The notes under the pieces: model-generated
The model's input: the letters and a program-made list of their open reading frames with translations, nothing else
The model's database searches: none
What the model was told of the DNA's origin: nothing
Assembly: GCA_026018925.1 (NCBI GenBank)
Contig: JAKSZU010000012.1
Location: 25,409,814 to 25,473,813, forward strand
Source: Tupaia tana
Lineage: Eukaryota; Chordata; Mammalia; Scandentia; Tupaiidae
DNA length: 64,000 bases
Direction: 5' to 3'
Made by a program: the position numbers and the translations under genes
Shown: positions 63,766 through 64,000 of the stretch, piece by piece
How positions within the stretch are numbered: the first letter of the stretch is position 1
How the letters are laid out: every line of letters begins with the position of its first letter

Positions 63766-64000
63766 ATCCCTGTGTGTTTTAAATAGGGAGGTGATAGGTG
63801 CGACAGCAAAAACCTGGACATCAGGGTCAAAAACCTTTGAGCCCCATTGCTGGTGAATGACAATTCCTTTTCCCCAGGTCTATTATGAGAATGAAAACAG
63901 ATTGCTCATTCACTCATTCTATTGATATTTGTCGTTCCGGGTGATGGAGATTGGTGGTGTATTATCCAGATAAGGATCTGTTCTTATGATACTTAAATTA
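63766..64000. other. Right edge of the window
   Basis: Nothing recognised. CTATTGATATTTGTCG may be part of an old LINE end. Confidence 0.35.

Overview
The window is a stretch of placental-mammal nuclear DNA, poor in genes and very rich in retroposons. It holds one intact protein-coding gene, CAVIN3 (PRKCDBP), with two exons on the + strand at 55891-57207, and one processed pseudogene, an HNRNPC retrocopy at 12329-13949. Everything else is repeats or sequence in which I recognise no gene. In human, CAVIN3 lies between CCKBR and SMPD1. If synteny holds, the long gene-free left side is the CAVIN3-SMPD1 spacer and CCKBR lies beyond the right edge.

Organism. There are no Alu dimers and no B1/B2/ID, CAN or bovine-type elements. 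The dominant repeats are tRNA-derived SINEs that I do not recognise from primates, rodents, lagomorphs, carnivores, ungulates or bats. One antisense 7SL-RNA-derived monomer (28634-28963) and one 31-base fragment of the 7SL 5' end (14568-14598) point to Euarchontoglires, because 7SL SINEs are confined to that clade. A colugo (Dermoptera) is my best guess. This is inference, not proof.

SINE nomenclature used below (names are mine). SINE-L is about 260-300 bp: a tRNA-like head (A-box-like TGGCGTAATGG, B box GGTTCGAGTCC), then GGCTTAAACTCACGC, a GAGAATGGAGGAGAAGGGAT body, a CT-rich stretch, CCTATAGCAAAAACCTCTCC and poly(A). SINE-S is about 170-230 bp: a related head (GGGCCAGCAGGTGGCATGG) joined directly to a CT-rich stretch and CTCTGGTCAAATTAAAA. 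SINE-O is an older, more diverged relative with the linker GCTTGAAAAACATGCT and CAGGATGGAGAA in the body. SINE-D is a different family with GGTTCAAGTCT, CTGGGGATGGATCA and AGACCCTGTTAAGGG. Target-site duplications (TSDs) are readable on many copies. Nesting shows that SINE-L is youngest: it interrupts SINE-S, SINE-O, an LTR and other repeats.

Layout. 0-12 kb: SINEs, MIR, a MER5-type fossil and an L2 end. 12.3-13.95 kb: the HNRNPC retrocopy. 14-28.5 kb: two related degenerate minisatellites, each followed by a CTCF-like motif, several SINE clusters, and L1 and L2 pieces. 28.6-44 kb: the 7SL monomer with a hugely expanded tail, a solo-LTR-like insertion inside a SINE, an ERV LTR in minus orientation and a mariner-like palindrome. 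45-55 kb: a second palindrome, more SINEs with purine expansions, and a second copy of the ERV LTR in plus orientation. 55.3-57.3 kb: the CpG-rich CAVIN3 promoter and gene. 57.7-64 kb: SINEs, L2 and other ancient repeats.

Because only one gene is present, there is no pathway or operon to describe. The biological interest lies in the retroposon system itself and in CTCF-like motifs, some of them inside SINE heads.
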